A stretch of 64,000 nucleotides of DNA from Nostoc sp. FACHB-280 (lineage in GTDB: Bacteria; Cyanobacteriota; Cyanobacteriia; Cyanobacteriales; Nostocaceae), in contig NZ_JACJSD010000018.1 of the NCBI RefSeq assembly GCF_014697615.1, forward strand, positions 1 through 64,000, in the 5' to 3' direction. Below are positions 9,620 through 19,222 of the stretch, in pieces. Made by a program: the position numbers and the translations under genes. Each line of letters opens with the position of its first letter. Positions within the stretch are counted from its first letter, which is position 1. The notes below the pieces were generated by a model, which ran no database searches, was not told the DNA's origin, and saw only the letters and a program-made list of their open reading frames with translations.

Positions 9620-10996
9620 TTATTTCGGGCCGAGAAAACGAGTTGCAAAATTTTGAGATCGCGTTGGTGATAACGCCCTGGCTTTTAAAATTGCTGCCAT
9701 CAACACAGCGTAAGCTAAAACTCCCACCACCACCAATAAAAAAGCGTTAATCGAACCCAGCGCATTCCATAAAGCATGAAGTACAGATGCACTTAAGTAG
9801 CCGATAGAAAGAATTTGCCAACTCTTACTGGGTTTGAGAACAGCTAACCCAATAAAATATCCCAGATAGCCACTGTAAGCCATGTGACCCGCAACCGAGC
9901 CTAAAACACGCGGAATTAGCAATTGTAATCCAGCTAATTGACCAGCCGCACCAATACCAACTTGTTGACTCACATTTTGAGTAATATCTGGTACATACTG
10001 TCCCAAAGTTTCTAAAAGTGTGAAACCCAAAGCCGAAGCTGTGCCGAGAAGAATACCATCCAGAGGTTCCCACACACCAATATTTTCGCGCCAAGGTGAA
10101 GGTAATTTACTGCCGATGAAATATGCACCTAAGATTGGCAAAGCCTTGAGCAATTCTTCCATCAACCCTGCACCAAAGAACATTCGGATGAAAAGTTCTG
10201 TGATAGTAGCATCTTGAGCTGCGGCTAAGTTCCCTGGCAAAACCACCCGAAAAATAAAGATAAATAAATCTAAGATTGGACTCAGCAAAATTAACGCTGT
10301 ACTCAGCGCCGTACCAATGAGAACCCACCAAGGTTTGGACTTACCACAAAGTTGATAAACAAAGTAATAAACCACAAAGCCAATGTAACTGGCTACAATA
10401 ACTTGGTTAGCCTGGGGTCTACCAACAGTAGCAAACATCAGCACTACAAAAACTACTGTGAGTATTCCAGGGACAAGGTAAGCTTTACTAGTTAAATCCT
10501 TACCAGTAGAAATAATCGGAAAAAGTTGTGTAAAGCTAACTGAATCAGGCTGTTTGATTTGGGTATGGTTTTGAAAGTTAGCAGCAGAAGGCAATGATGC
10601 GTTTTGTTTCGTCATCATTGTTGGTTGAGGTATCAAGTCATACTCAAAAATAAATTGAGGGCCATCACTACCTAAAGCAATGCGATCGCCTGACTGTAAT
10701 TCTTGACATCCATAAAAACGTTTACCATTGAGATAAGTACCATTAGCACTGTTTAAATCGCAAATTACCCAGGTGAATTTATTATCTGGCGATGAAGAGA
10801 GAGGGCGAACCGCAGCATGACGACGAGATACCATTCGATACATCATGGCATCCAAGACAACCTGACAGCTGGGGTCACGTCCAATTACCATCTCTTTACT
10901 TGCGTGTAGCGGGTAACGAGATTCTGAACCAAAAGCTGCTGCATTACCAGACACCAGCCGCAGAAAAGCGTTATGTCTTGCGTTTTTGCCTGTCAT
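9620..10996 (-). CDS. FHA domain fused to a PrsW-type glutamic intramembrane protease
   Basis: From the ATG at 10996 the protein has 458 residues (a TTG at 11017 would add seven). The first 120 residues form an FHA domain: VIGRDPSCQVVL, MVSRRHAAV and DLNSANGTYLNGK, a phosphothreonine reader. After a linker come about eight hydrophobic helices carrying the PrsW signature segments GLMEELLKALP, EPLDGILLGTASALGF, AGHMAYSGYLGYF and VLHALWNAL, with the conserved Glu pair and His residues expected to form the active site. In Bacillus, PrsW cleaves an anti-sigma factor. The gene is convergent with the CHAT-FHA/unknown-protein unit. Substrate and inducing signal cannot be read from sequence. Confidence 0.88.
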   Translation of the reverse strand: MTGKNARHNAFLRLVSGNAAAFGSESRYPLHASKEMVIGRDPSCQVVLDAMMYRMVSRRHAAVRPLSSSPDNKFTWVICDLNSANGTYLNGKRFYGCQELQSGDRIALGSDGPQFIFEYDLIPQPTMMTKQNASLPSAANFQNHTQIKQPDSVSFTQLFPIISTGKDLTSKAYLVPGILTVVFVVLMFATVGRPQANQVIVASYIGFVVYYFVYQLCGKSKPWWVLIGTALSTALILLSPILDLFIFIFRVVLPGNLAAAQDATITELFIRMFFGAGLMEELLKALPILGAYFIGSKLPSPWRENIGVWEPLDGILLGTASALGFTLLETLGQYVPDITQNVSQQVGIGAAGQLAGLQLLIPRVLGSVAGHMAYSGYLGYFIGLAVLKPSKSWQILSIGYLSASVLHALWNALGSINAFLLVVVGVLAYAVLMAAILKARALSPTRSQNFATRFLGPK

Positions 10997-11428
10997 CGAG
11001 TTAGAGTGTCTTCCCAAACTAATTCATAAAATATTCTGGCAGGATGACTTAACCTTAGCCATACCGACAGCAGAATTGCTAAATCCACTATAGCTTTAGT
11101 TTCTGCTCAGAAATTCAAAATTTTCTCATGCAAAATTTAAAATTATCTAACTTCATATTGACAAGCATTTTGGCTATTTTTGGTGTCTTATGTGCCTGTT
11201 TGCTGGTAAATATTTCTCATAATACATAGATTTTATGTTATGCAAAGCCCACAGCCAAAAAATGTGCAGTAATAGCTGAAATTTTTAGTAGTATAGGCAA
11301 CATATTAAGGCATTTATAGCAATCTCATTTTTTCTCAGAATTCAGGAGTCAGTATTCTGAATACAGAATGATGAAAAAACCTTATACTTCAAAAAAGTAC
11401 AAGGCTTGGCGAATTTTGTATTTCATCC
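10997..11428. other. 432-bp intergenic region between the PrsW and PfpI genes
   Basis: Holds the upstream region of the FHA-PrsW gene and a terminator of the PfpI gene at 11374-11404. A short palindrome ATTCTGAATACAGAAT lies near 11355. No gene was found. Confidence 0.5.
11374..11404 (-). terminator. intrinsic terminator of the PfpI-like gene
   Basis: On the minus strand CCTTGTACTT and AAGTATAAGG form a 10-bp stem with one mismatch, followed directly by a run of six T residues. It lies 25 bp past the stop codon at 11429, the normal place for a factor-independent terminator. Confidence 0.75.
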
Positions 11429-12028
11429 TTAAACTTGAGCAACTTCTGGATGTTCAATTTTAGTACCAAGTACTTTGAGAAACTCCGCCAGCCAACGGGA
11501 ATGTGCAGGCCAAGCTGGTGCTGTGACTAAATTTCCGTCTACGATGGCCTCATCCACTGGGATTTGCACATAATTACCACCAGCTGCACGCACATCTGGA
11601 CTACAAGCTGGATAAGCAGTACAATTTTTATCTCGCAGTACATCAGCCGCAGCTAACAACTGTAAGCCGTGACAAATAGCAGCAATAGGCTTATTTGTTT
11701 GAGCAAAATGACGAGTAATTTCTAATACCTGTTGATTTAAGCGAATATATTCTGGTGCGCGTCCTCCAGGGACAACAAGCGCGTCATAAGTATTAATATT
11801 TACCTCTGTAAAAGTAGCGTTTAACGTAAAGTTGTGTCCAGGTTTTTCACTATAAGTTTGGTCGCCTTCAAAATCATGAATTGCGGTTCTAACTTTTTCA
11901 CCAGCTTTTTTGTCTGGACAAACAGCATGAACAGTGTGTCCTACCATTTGTAATGCTTGAAAGGGAACCATCACTTCATAATCTTCCACAAAATCGCCCA
12001 CCAGCATCAAGATTTTTTTAGCTGCCAT
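11429..12028 (-). CDS. DJ-1/PfpI family protein
   Basis: A 199-residue cytoplasmic protein of the DJ-1/PfpI superfamily. It shows the nucleophile elbow AAICHG with C119 followed by H120, the upstream strand [11 protein letters not shown], and an N-terminal acidic segment (GDFVEDYE) supplying the partner glutamate. Family members act as glyoxalases, deglycase-like enzymes, proteases or chaperones, and sequence alone does not decide among these. The start is supported by a GAGGA ribosome site before the ATG. Its own terminator follows, so it is probably monocistronic. Confidence 0.9.
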   Translation of the reverse strand: MAAKKILMLVGDFVEDYEVMVPFQALQMVGHTVHAVCPDKKAGEKVRTAIHDFEGDQTYSEKPGHNFTLNATFTEVNINTYDALVVPGGRAPEYIRLNQQVLEITRHFAQTNKPIAAICHGLQLLAAADVLRDKNCTAYPACSPDVRAAGGNYVQIPVDEAIVDGNLVTAPAWPAHSRWLAEFLKVLGTKIEHPEVAQV

Positions 12029-12132
12029 GTTTTGTTATCCTCAAATTTTTGTCAATGGTCATTTGTTATTTGTTAAATGTACTCTAAAAAATAAATGATT
12101 TAATTTATTTACTCAACAAAACTTATATCTGT

Positions 12133-12255
12133 AGGACTTACGTAAGTGTCACAATTGGTGGTTGGTGCGTGAAGCTATAAATTTCATGACTACGTTCCAA
12201 TCTTCTTATTGAGTCACGCACCCTACAGAAAAAATATGCCAGTTACGTAAGTTCT
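12133..12255. repeat. MITE-like repeat with AGGACTTACG terminal inverted repeats
   Basis: Terminal inverted repeats AGGACTTACGTAA (12133-12145) and TTACGTAAGTTCT (12243-12255) match at 12 of 13 positions. An internal hairpin has arms GGTGCGTGA (12164-12172) and TCACGCACC (12214-12222). The terminal sequence is nearly identical to that of the element at 16056-16146, so the two belong to one family. No coding capacity. Confidence 0.65.
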
Positions 12256-12316
12256 AATCTACCTTATCTACCTTGTCCACCTCGTCCCTAAATATAAAGT
12301 GTGAACTACAGATTTA

Positions 12317-12769
12317 TTAAAGCAGATCAAATTCTGCTATGGCATGGGGAAAATTTTTATTTTCATGGCTGGGACGGCTGAGTTTAATCAAGGCAAATCT
12401 TTGTAAGGGAGTTAAAGCCGCCCACTGTTCTAAACTCAAGTTGACACCTAATTCTTGAGCTTTTTCTTGTAAAGTAGCTGGGATAGTACTAGAGTCCATC
12501 CAAGTAGGATAAGCATCTACAGGGAGTTGTCCTACAGGTGTACCTGTTTTTTCTAAAATTAGTTGTTGGAGATATTCTCTGTAAGTGTCAATTTCGGTTT
12601 GGGTAGTGCAAGGTAATTCTAGTACAGTTTCACGCTCATCTTGCGTCATTTGTAACCAATCTGATAACTTGAGTTTAATTCCGCAAGTATCTAATTTATA
12701 TCTCACTTGCATTGGTATACAGCGCAGAGAAGTTACAAAATCTGCTTCAAAATTAAAAAAGGTTGCCAT
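12317..12769 (-). CDS. narM: nitrate reductase-associated protein NarM
   Basis: NarM is a small cyanobacterial protein needed for active ferredoxin-nitrate reductase (genetics known from Synechococcus elongatus); it likely helps maturation of NarB. The 150-residue product shows the family features: FFNFEADFVTSLRCIPM at the start, KLDTCGIKLKL, the LPCTT segment, and WAALTPLQRFALIKLSRP near the C-terminus. No signal peptide. It lies about 1 kb downstream of narB, separated by the PsiE-like gene, and is on the same strand. Assignment rests on recalled family sequence. Confidence 0.88.
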   Translation of the reverse strand: MATFFNFEADFVTSLRCIPMQVRYKLDTCGIKLKLSDWLQMTQDERETVLELPCTTQTEIDTYREYLQQLILEKTGTPVGQLPVDAYPTWMDSSTIPATLQEKAQELGVNLSLEQWAALTPLQRFALIKLSRPSHENKNFPHAIAEFDLL

Positions 12770-12944
12770 ATTTTAAATCATAAAAAACTTGTAGCAGTTG
12801 CTATTTGATATACGAGCAAAATAGACAAGGGATAGATATTTGCAGACTATTGAGTATTACTAAATTTTGGATGATTATTTTATATCTTTATATAATGTTA
12901 AATAGTTTTGACATTATATAAATACCTGTTAAATATGAAAAATT

Positions 12945-13412
12945 TTAATGAGATTGTTTGGAATTACTAGAGCGGATGATTAAATAACTGATAGATAAAG
13001 CTAAAATAGCAATTCCTAAACCAATTATATCAATTCCTGTGACTTTTTCTAAGTCAAGAATAATAATTTTACGAGCGACAGCAATTAAAGACGTGACAAT
13101 AACTAATTCTACTTGGAATACGTGTTTGCGTAGATAAGCTGTGATATTTTCGAGAATTTCTAAGGCAATTAGGATATTTAAGAACAAGCCAAATATTTTA
13201 AATAATGTTGTATTGAATTTTCCATAGGGAGTATCAAATAACTCTTTAATTAAAAAAATTCCTAAATCTCCGATCGCTACTAATATTACTAGCACCATTA
13301 ACACAGATAAAACCTTAGAAACTATAACCTCGACGTTCTCGATAACGTGCATGAAGCCTTCATCGGTAAATACTCCGAAGATGTTGTTAAATAGTTTTTT
13401 CATCTGCTGCAT
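12945..13412 (-). CDS. phosphate-starvation-inducible PsiE-like membrane protein
   Basis: A 155-residue integral membrane protein with four predicted hydrophobic helices (about 28-52, 66-88, 97-112, 124-145) and the PsiE-family pattern ITAYLRKHVFQVELVIVTSL followed by a conserved ARKIIILD stretch between helices three and four. The biochemical role of PsiE is not established. The gene lies between narM and narB on the same strand but is separated by gaps of about 175 and 340 bp, so membership in a nitrate transcription unit is uncertain. Confidence 0.8.
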   Translation of the reverse strand: MQQMKKLFNNIFGVFTDEGFMHVIENVEVIVSKVLSVLMVLVILVAIGDLGIFLIKELFDTPYGKFNTTLFKIFGLFLNILIALEILENITAYLRKHVFQVELVIVTSLIAVARKIIILDLEKVTGIDIIGLGIAILALSISYLIIRSSNSKQSH

Positions 13413-13752
13413 CCTGGTTATAGTTCAACAAGCAATTGGTAATGAAGCATAGCAGAAGGCAGGAGGCAGGAGGTGAAGCAGTGCGGTCTTGGGGGTTTCC
13501 CTCATGAGCAACTGCTGAACCCGAAGGGCAGAAGGCAGGAGGTAAAATTTAATAATTCCTAGCATTCACGCTCATCAGATGTCCTAACCTATATAACTAC
13601 AGCTATAAATATCAAGAATTAAGACATAATTTCTTATGTCTTACTTATAGTCAAGAGTATAAGATGAGGATTTTAAATTATCACCATCGAATATCATCTA
13701 TTGATTTAATTACTCAATTACCAATTTCTTGTTTAAGGATATACCAAGCAGA
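13413..13752. other. intergenic region with heptamer repeats interrupted by another element
   Basis: A run of GGCAGAA/GGCAGGA heptamers (about 13453-13476) recurs at 13527-13543. Between them lies a segment with arms AGCAGT and ACTGCT. The layout suggests a palindromic element inserted in an STRR tract. No gene was found. Confidence 0.5.
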
Positions 13753-15957
13753 TCACCATTGTGACGATTGGAGTTGATAATTTTTGCTTGTTACTTCCAC
13801 AGAAATTGGTGCTAGTTGGACGGCGCAAGCTTTTAATTCTGGTTGCAGAGAATCGGGACAAGATTCGGGATGAGTGAGGGCGTTGGCTTCGGCTTGATTT
13901 GCCCAAAGTGCGCCCCAGTGCATCGGCACAAATACAGTACCAGGTGAGATCGCCTTGGTCACTTTTGCGGGAAAATGAGCTTGACCACGCCGCGATCGCA
14001 CTTCAATTATCTGGTTATCGCTAATTTCCAACTTCGCCGCATCACGGGGATGAATTTCAATGAATGGTTCCGGGTGCATCGAGCGAATTTTTTCAATTCG
14101 ACCTGTGCGCGTTTGCGTGTGCCAATGTCCGTAAAGACGACCTGTAGTTAAGATAAAAGGATAATCGGGGTCTGGTGGTTCGGCTAAACCTTTGGAGTAA
14201 TAAGCCCCGAACCGCGCCCGACCATCGGGGGTGTGAAAGTGTAGGTCTGTGTAAAGGCGTTTGGAGAGGCGAGAGGCGAGAGGCTGGAGGCTAGTTTCTT
14301 GATGGTCGGGATGTGGCCAGTGGGTTGGGCCTTGTTTTTGTAATTGTTCATGACTGATACCCGACATATCGCATGGGCGATTTTTGGTGAGTTGGGCAAA
14401 CTCGGCGTAAACTTCGGCAGAATTAGCAAAGCTAAACTTATCAGCAAAACCTAAACGTCGTCCGACTTCGGCGAAAATTTCCCAGTCGGCTTTGGCTTCT
14501 CTTGGTGGTTGGCGGAATGCTTGACATAAACTGACGCGGCGTTCGGAGTTGGTCATTACGCCTGTTTTTTCACCCCACTGGGCAGCAGGTAACAGCACAT
14601 GAGCATAAGCGGCGGTTTCGGTGGGGTAGTATGCGTCTTGGTAAATTGTGAAAGGCGATCGCAATAAGGCTTTTTTTGTCCGTTCCAAATCTGGCATACT
14701 GACAGCTGGGTTAGTAGCGGCAATCCACAGTAAACCGACATCGCCAGTTTCTAAACCTGTAATCATATCCCAAGCCGTCAAACCAGGAACAGAAGAAATT
14801 TGTCCCCGCTTCAGTCCCCAAAAATCTTCCACTTCGGCGCGATGTTGGTCATTTTTCACCAAGCGATAACCAGGTAATAAATGCGCTAAACCTCCGGCTT
14901 CTCTACCTCCCATCGCATTCGGTTGACCTGTTAACGAAAACGGCCCCGCCCCTGGCTTACCAATTTGTCCTGTCATCAAGTGCAGGTTAATAATAGTCCT
15001 TACCTTGGCTGTCCCTTCAGTTGATTGGTTCACACCCATCGACCACAAAGAAAGCACTCGTTGAGACTGACCCCAATAACGTGCGGCTGTTTCTAAATCT
15101 TCAATGCTAATACCACATTGACGCGCTGTTACTTCTGGAGAATAGTGGCGGATGACTTCTGCATAAGCTGAAAAATTGCTGGTACAGTCATCGATAAAGC
15201 CAACATCGATGTAGTTCCAACGCATTAATAAATGGGCGATACCATTTAACAAATCAATATCTGTACCGGGACGAATTGCTAAATGTAAATCTGCGGCTTC
15301 GGCGGTGGGTGTGCGGCGGGGGTCAACCACCACCATTTTTACTTTGCGGTTTTTTTTGTGGTATTTAGCCAGTCGGTTAAAAATAATGGGATGACATTCG
15401 GCTGTGTTAGTCCCGATTAAAAATGCACAGTCAGTTAACTCTAAATCTTCGTAACAGCAAGGCGGGCCATCTGCACCAAAACTTTGAATATATCCAGATA
15501 CAGCACTGGACATACATAAGCGTGAGTTCGCATCAAAATTGTTAGTTCCTAAACAGCCTTTTAAGAGTTTTTGGGCGATGTAATAATCCTCAGTTTGGAA
15601 TTGACCGGAACCATACATACATATAGCTTCTGACCCTTGGGTGAAGCGAACAGTTTGAATGCGGTTGGTAATTAGTTCAAAAGCCTCATCCCAACTAACT
15701 CGCCGGAACTCTTGGTCTAGAGAGTCCCGCACCATTGGGTAATGTAGTCTATTTTTATCTAAAGATTCGGCGATCGTTGCACCTTTAACACATACCATTC
15801 CCTGGCTTGATGGGTGAGATTTATCACCCCTGACTCGCCAAGTCGGATTTCCTTGACTATCTCGATTGGTGGGTTTATTAAGTTGGGCTGGTGGAGACAC
15901 TTCTAAACCACAGCCAACACCACAATAAGGACAAACAGTTTTAGTAAATTCAGTCAT
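13753..15957 (-). CDS. narB: ferredoxin-dependent assimilatory nitrate reductase
   Basis: NarB reduces nitrate to nitrite with reduced ferredoxin, using a molybdenum bis-MGD cofactor and one [4Fe-4S] cluster. The 734-residue protein begins with the cluster motif CPYCGVGC (C9, C12, C16) and a fourth cysteine in GMVCVKG. The SRLCMSSAV segment provides the cysteine ligand to molybdenum. Molybdopterin-dinucleotide-binding regions follow ([23 protein letters not shown]) and a C-terminal MopB-type barrel ([17 protein letters not shown]). No signal peptide, as expected for a cytoplasmic enzyme. It is the last gene of the nirA-nrtABCD-narB operon, 285 bp after nrtD. Confidence 0.96.
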   Translation of the reverse strand: MTEFTKTVCPYCGVGCGLEVSPPAQLNKPTNRDSQGNPTWRVRGDKSHPSSQGMVCVKGATIAESLDKNRLHYPMVRDSLDQEFRRVSWDEAFELITNRIQTVRFTQGSEAICMYGSGQFQTEDYYIAQKLLKGCLGTNNFDANSRLCMSSAVSGYIQSFGADGPPCCYEDLELTDCAFLIGTNTAECHPIIFNRLAKYHKKNRKVKMVVVDPRRTPTAEAADLHLAIRPGTDIDLLNGIAHLLMRWNYIDVGFIDDCTSNFSAYAEVIRHYSPEVTARQCGISIEDLETAARYWGQSQRVLSLWSMGVNQSTEGTAKVRTIINLHLMTGQIGKPGAGPFSLTGQPNAMGGREAGGLAHLLPGYRLVKNDQHRAEVEDFWGLKRGQISSVPGLTAWDMITGLETGDVGLLWIAATNPAVSMPDLERTKKALLRSPFTIYQDAYYPTETAAYAHVLLPAAQWGEKTGVMTNSERRVSLCQAFRQPPREAKADWEIFAEVGRRLGFADKFSFANSAEVYAEFAQLTKNRPCDMSGISHEQLQKQGPTHWPHPDHQETSLQPLASRLSKRLYTDLHFHTPDGRARFGAYYSKGLAEPPDPDYPFILTTGRLYGHWHTQTRTGRIEKIRSMHPEPFIEIHPRDAAKLEISDNQIIEVRSRRGQAHFPAKVTKAISPGTVFVPMHWGALWANQAEANALTHPESCPDSLQPELKACAVQLAPISVEVTSKNYQLQSSQW

Positions 15958-16055
15958 GTAGATACACCTAATGTATCGGTGCTTATCGGCTGGTTGATTG
16001 TTTATAAACCAACAGCATCCTTATATTCCCATTTATCTCGAAATTCCTTACTTTC

Positions 16056-16146
16056 AGGACTTACGCAAAATTATGAAAAAACGAACCGCAAAGGGCGCAA
16101 AGGACACGAAGTTATAAGAGTTTGAGAGAGTTCTTGCGTAAGTCCT
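16056..16146. repeat. 91-bp MITE-like element between nrtD and narB
   Basis: Perfect 13-bp terminal inverted repeats AGGACTTACGCAA (16056-16068) and TTGCGTAAGTCCT (16134-16146) enclose a stretch that includes CCGCAAAGGGCGCAAAGGA, a GC-rich repeat related to those in other junctions of this operon. It sits inside the nitrate transcription unit. Same family as 12133-12255. Confidence 0.75.
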
Positions 16147-16242
16147 AAGTTTCTCACTCTTCTTTGCGCCTCTGGTTACTGAGTTTCGACTACGCTCAAC
16201 TACCGCGCAGTCGAAGTATGCGTCTTTGCGCGAGAAAAAATC

Positions 16243-17073
16243 TTACTCCTCATCATGCGCAAACCGACGATAGAGGAAATCTAGAGCATAGTTCCGCAAG
16301 TTGTAGTATTCCGGGTCTTCCATGATGCGGCGGCGGTTGCGGGGACGGGTGAAGGGAATTTCTAACACTTCACCGATTTGAGCGGCTGGGCCATTGGTCA
16401 TCATCACCACTCTGTCAGCGAGGAACAATGCTTCATCAATGTCGTGGGTAATCATCAACACAGTAACTTGATGGTCACTCCAGATTTGCAGTAGTTCTTC
16501 TTGTAGTTCTTCTTTGGTGATTGCGTCTAACGCACCAAAGGGTTCATCTAAAATCAAGACTTGGGGACGGATAGAAAGGGCGCGGGCGATCGCAACTCGC
16601 TGTTTCATCCCACCGGAAATTTGACTCGGTTTCTTGTCTGCGGCTTCGGTGAGTCCCACCATTGCTAAGTGTTCTCGGACGATGGCGCGTTTTTCGGCTT
16701 GGGGCTTTTTAGGAAATACAGAATCTACAGCTAAATAAACGTTCTCAAATACACTCAGCCAAGGTAATAAGCAATAGTTTTGAAATACCATCATCCGGTC
16801 TGGGCCTGGTTCGGTGATGGGTTGGTCTTGCAGCATGACAACGCCATCGGTGGGTGTGTTGAAGCCAGACACCATATTGAGGAGGGTGGATTTACCGCAG
16901 CCGGAGTGACCAATTAAGCAGACAAATTCGCCTTCACGAACTTTGAGGTCAATTCCATCGAGGACGGTGTAGGGGCCTTCGGGGGTGGGGTAAATTTTGC
17001 TTACGCCTTCGATGATGAGGAAGTTATCGGCTTTGGTTTGTGGTTGTTGGAGTGTTTTGTTTATGATTTGCAT
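16243..17073 (-). CDS. nrtD: nitrate ABC transporter ATP-binding protein NrtD
   Basis: NrtD is one of the two ATPase subunits driving NrtABCD nitrate/nitrite uptake at the cytoplasmic membrane. The 276-residue protein has Walker A GHSGCGKST, the Q-loop, the signature ISGGMKQR, Walker B LILDEPFGALD and the switch His in MITHD. It lacks the C-terminal solute-binding-like domain present in NrtC, as expected. Downstream of nrtC by 83 bp in the same operon. The C-terminal segment (RRRIMEDPEYYNLRNYALDFL) resembles that of NrtC before its fusion point. Confidence 0.95.
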   Translation of the reverse strand: MQIINKTLQQPQTKADNFLIIEGVSKIYPTPEGPYTVLDGIDLKVREGEFVCLIGHSGCGKSTLLNMVSGFNTPTDGVVMLQDQPITEPGPDRMMVFQNYCLLPWLSVFENVYLAVDSVFPKKPQAEKRAIVREHLAMVGLTEAADKKPSQISGGMKQRVAIARALSIRPQVLILDEPFGALDAITKEELQEELLQIWSDHQVTVLMITHDIDEALFLADRVVMMTNGPAAQIGEVLEIPFTRPRNRRRIMEDPEYYNLRNYALDFLYRRFAHDEE

Positions 17074-17100
17074 GATATGTTTCTGATTTTATGATTTTTT

Positions 17101-17130
17101 CACGCAGAGGCGCGGAGGCGCGGAGAGTCT
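17101..17130. repeat. GC-rich repeat at the nrtC-nrtD junction
   Basis: CACGCAGAGGCGCGGAGG and following bases form a degenerate tandem of CGCAGAGG-like units. Related units lie at 16085-16105, 19155-19183, 21469-21500 and 26985-27015. Confidence 0.55.
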
Positions 17131-17156
17131 GAGGGAGATGGGAGAGTTATAAATGA

Positions 17157-19145
17157 CTAAATAAAGACTTCTTCTATACGGATGTCTCGTTTGATTTCTA
17201 AGCTTTTGAGGTATTCTAGGGGTTCTGAGGGGTTAAAAACTTTACCATCGAATAGGTGAATTGGGTCGTCGTAGCCAGTGTCGAGTAAGCCGAGGTCACG
17301 GGCGGCTGCACCAAAGATGTCTGCACGACAAACTCTTTCGATAATTTCTAGCCAGTTTTTGGGGAAGGGTGTTAAGCCCCAGCGTGCTAGTTGAGTCACC
17401 ATCCATAAGATTTCGGTGCGGTTGGGATAGTTGGTTTTGTTGAGGTAAAACTGGTTGTAGGCGGTGAGTGATTGGGGTTGAGTACCATCGCCGCGATCGT
17501 AGGGATCGGTGAAGCCGGGGCGGATGTAGGCTGGGTTGAGGTTGAGGTATTCAGGACGACAGATTAATTTGAGAATTTCTTCGCGGTTGCGGAGGTCATC
17601 ACAGTATTTGCAAGCTTCTAATAAGGCTTTGATTAGAGCTAGATAAGTTTCTGGATATTGCTGCGCCCAGTCTTCGCGCACACCTAAGACTTTTTTGGGT
17701 TGTCCTGACCAAATTTCTAGGGCGGTGGCTGCAACAAAACCGACATCATCATGAACCGCCATATAATTCCAAGGTTCGCCAGCGCAGTAACCGTCGATGG
17801 TTCCGGCTTTGAGTTGGGCGACCATTTCTGTAGGTGCGATCGCAGTTAAGCTCACATCTGTATCAGGATTAATCCCACCAGCCGCTAACCAATAACGCAG
17901 AATTAAGTTCTGCATGGATGTGGGATGAACTACACCCAATGTCAAAATTCTGTCAGGAGCAGCGTTAATGGCTGTTTTGAGATCGCCTAAATTTTTCACA
18001 CCTTCACCATACAGTCTTTTGCTTAAGGTGATAGCGTTGGCGTTGCGAGAAAGATTCAGCGCGTTGACAACCGGAATTGGTGTTTTACCACCTGCGCCTA
18101 AAGTTAGTGCTAAAGGCATTCCTGCCAGCATTTGGGCTGCATCTAATTTGCCTGTGGCTACCCCTTTGGCAATTTCATTCCAATTGCTGGCACGGTTGAG
18201 GGTGACTTCTAAACCATATTCAGCAAAGAAGCCTTTTTCTTGGGCGACGATTAAAGGTGCTGTGTCAGTTAAAGGTAAAAAGCCGATTTCTAAGTTGACC
18301 TTTTCTAATCCTCTGGGAGATACCGCTACAGGTGCAGTTGCTTTTTGCGCTTGGCGTTTCTTGGCTTGCTTTTGCTGGTTGAGGAAGTAAATTATCTCAT
18401 TCCGCAGATTGTAGTAACTGGGATGATTGACGACTTCCAAACGTTGACGGGGACGAGGGATAGGTACTTCCAGGATTTGCCCAATGTGCGCTTCTGGGCC
18501 ATTGGTGAGCATAACAATGCGATCGCTTAACAATAATGCTTCATCCACATCATGAGTTACCATCACACAGGTAACATTATGCTCATTGCAGATTTTCATC
18601 AATTGTTCTTGCAAACTACCCCGTGTCAGCGCATCTAAAGCACCAAAAGGCTCGTCTAACAATAACAACTTTGGACGTATAGCCAAAGCACGAGCGATCG
18701 CAACTCGTTGTTTCATCCCACCCGATAACTCACTGGGACGCTTCTTAGCTGCTAGACGCAAGCCTACCATATCGATATGCTCTTCGATGATGGACAGGCG
18801 ATCGCTTTTCGACTTATTTTGATAAACCTCATCCACTGCCAAGGCTATATTTTCCCGCACATTTAACCAGGGGAGCAGCGAATAATTTTGAAACACCACC
18901 ATTCTGTCTGGACTCGGTTCTCTAATCTCCTTACCTTCCAAAGTCACACCACCAATACTGGCTCTATCTAAACCCGCAATGATGTTAAGTAAAGTAGACT
19001 TCCCGCAACCAGAATGCCCAATTAAAGAAACAAACTCCCCCTGCCGGATTTTTAACTCAATATTCTTCAGAGCAATATACTTACCACCATTCGGTAAATC
19101 AAATATTCTATCAACGTGGTCAACTTCGACAAAAGTAGTAGTCAT
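17157..19145 (-). CDS. nrtC: nitrate ABC transporter NrtC: ATPase fused to a NrtA-like domain
   Basis: A 662-residue fusion typical of cyanobacterial nitrate transporters. Residues 1-265 are an ABC ATPase with Walker A GHSGCGKST, signature LSGGMKQR and Walker B LLLDEPFGALD. After a basic linker rich in Lys, Gln and Ala (about 262-275) residues 285-662 form a domain homologous to the NrtA binding protein (LEIGFLPLTDTAPLIVAQEKG), which in the family senses cytoplasmic nitrate and mediates ammonium-promoted inhibition of uptake. In an operon between nrtB (77 bp upstream) and nrtD. Confidence 0.95.
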   Translation of the reverse strand: MTTTFVEVDHVDRIFDLPNGGKYIALKNIELKIRQGEFVSLIGHSGCGKSTLLNIIAGLDRASIGGVTLEGKEIREPSPDRMVVFQNYSLLPWLNVRENIALAVDEVYQNKSKSDRLSIIEEHIDMVGLRLAAKKRPSELSGGMKQRVAIARALAIRPKLLLLDEPFGALDALTRGSLQEQLMKICNEHNVTCVMVTHDVDEALLLSDRIVMLTNGPEAHIGQILEVPIPRPRQRLEVVNHPSYYNLRNEIIYFLNQQKQAKKRQAQKATAPVAVSPRGLEKVNLEIGFLPLTDTAPLIVAQEKGFFAEYGLEVTLNRASNWNEIAKGVATGKLDAAQMLAGMPLALTLGAGGKTPIPVVNALNLSRNANAITLSKRLYGEGVKNLGDLKTAINAAPDRILTLGVVHPTSMQNLILRYWLAAGGINPDTDVSLTAIAPTEMVAQLKAGTIDGYCAGEPWNYMAVHDDVGFVAATALEIWSGQPKKVLGVREDWAQQYPETYLALIKALLEACKYCDDLRNREEILKLICRPEYLNLNPAYIRPGFTDPYDRGDGTQPQSLTAYNQFYLNKTNYPNRTEILWMVTQLARWGLTPFPKNWLEIIERVCRADIFGAAARDLGLLDTGYDDPIHLFDGKVFNPSEPLEYLKSLEIKRDIRIEEVFI

Positions 19146-19154
19146 ATCTAATTA

Positions 19155-19183
19155 CTCTTTGCGTCTTTGCGCCTTTGCGTGAG
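19155..19183. repeat. GC-rich repeat at the nrtB-nrtC junction
   Basis: The segment with GCGTCTTTGCGCCTTTGCGT is a tandem of CGCAAAGG-like units read on the other strand. It belongs to the dispersed junction repeats of this operon. Confidence 0.5.
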
Positions 19184-19222
19184 GTAATTCTTTTTCTGGA
19201 TTCAGCCAACGCTCTCAGTTTT

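Noticed and set aside
12791-12804. GTA-N8-TAT, an NtcA-like site before narM
   Set aside because: One mismatch to consensus and too close to the start codon (21 bp) to act as an activator site with a -10 box.
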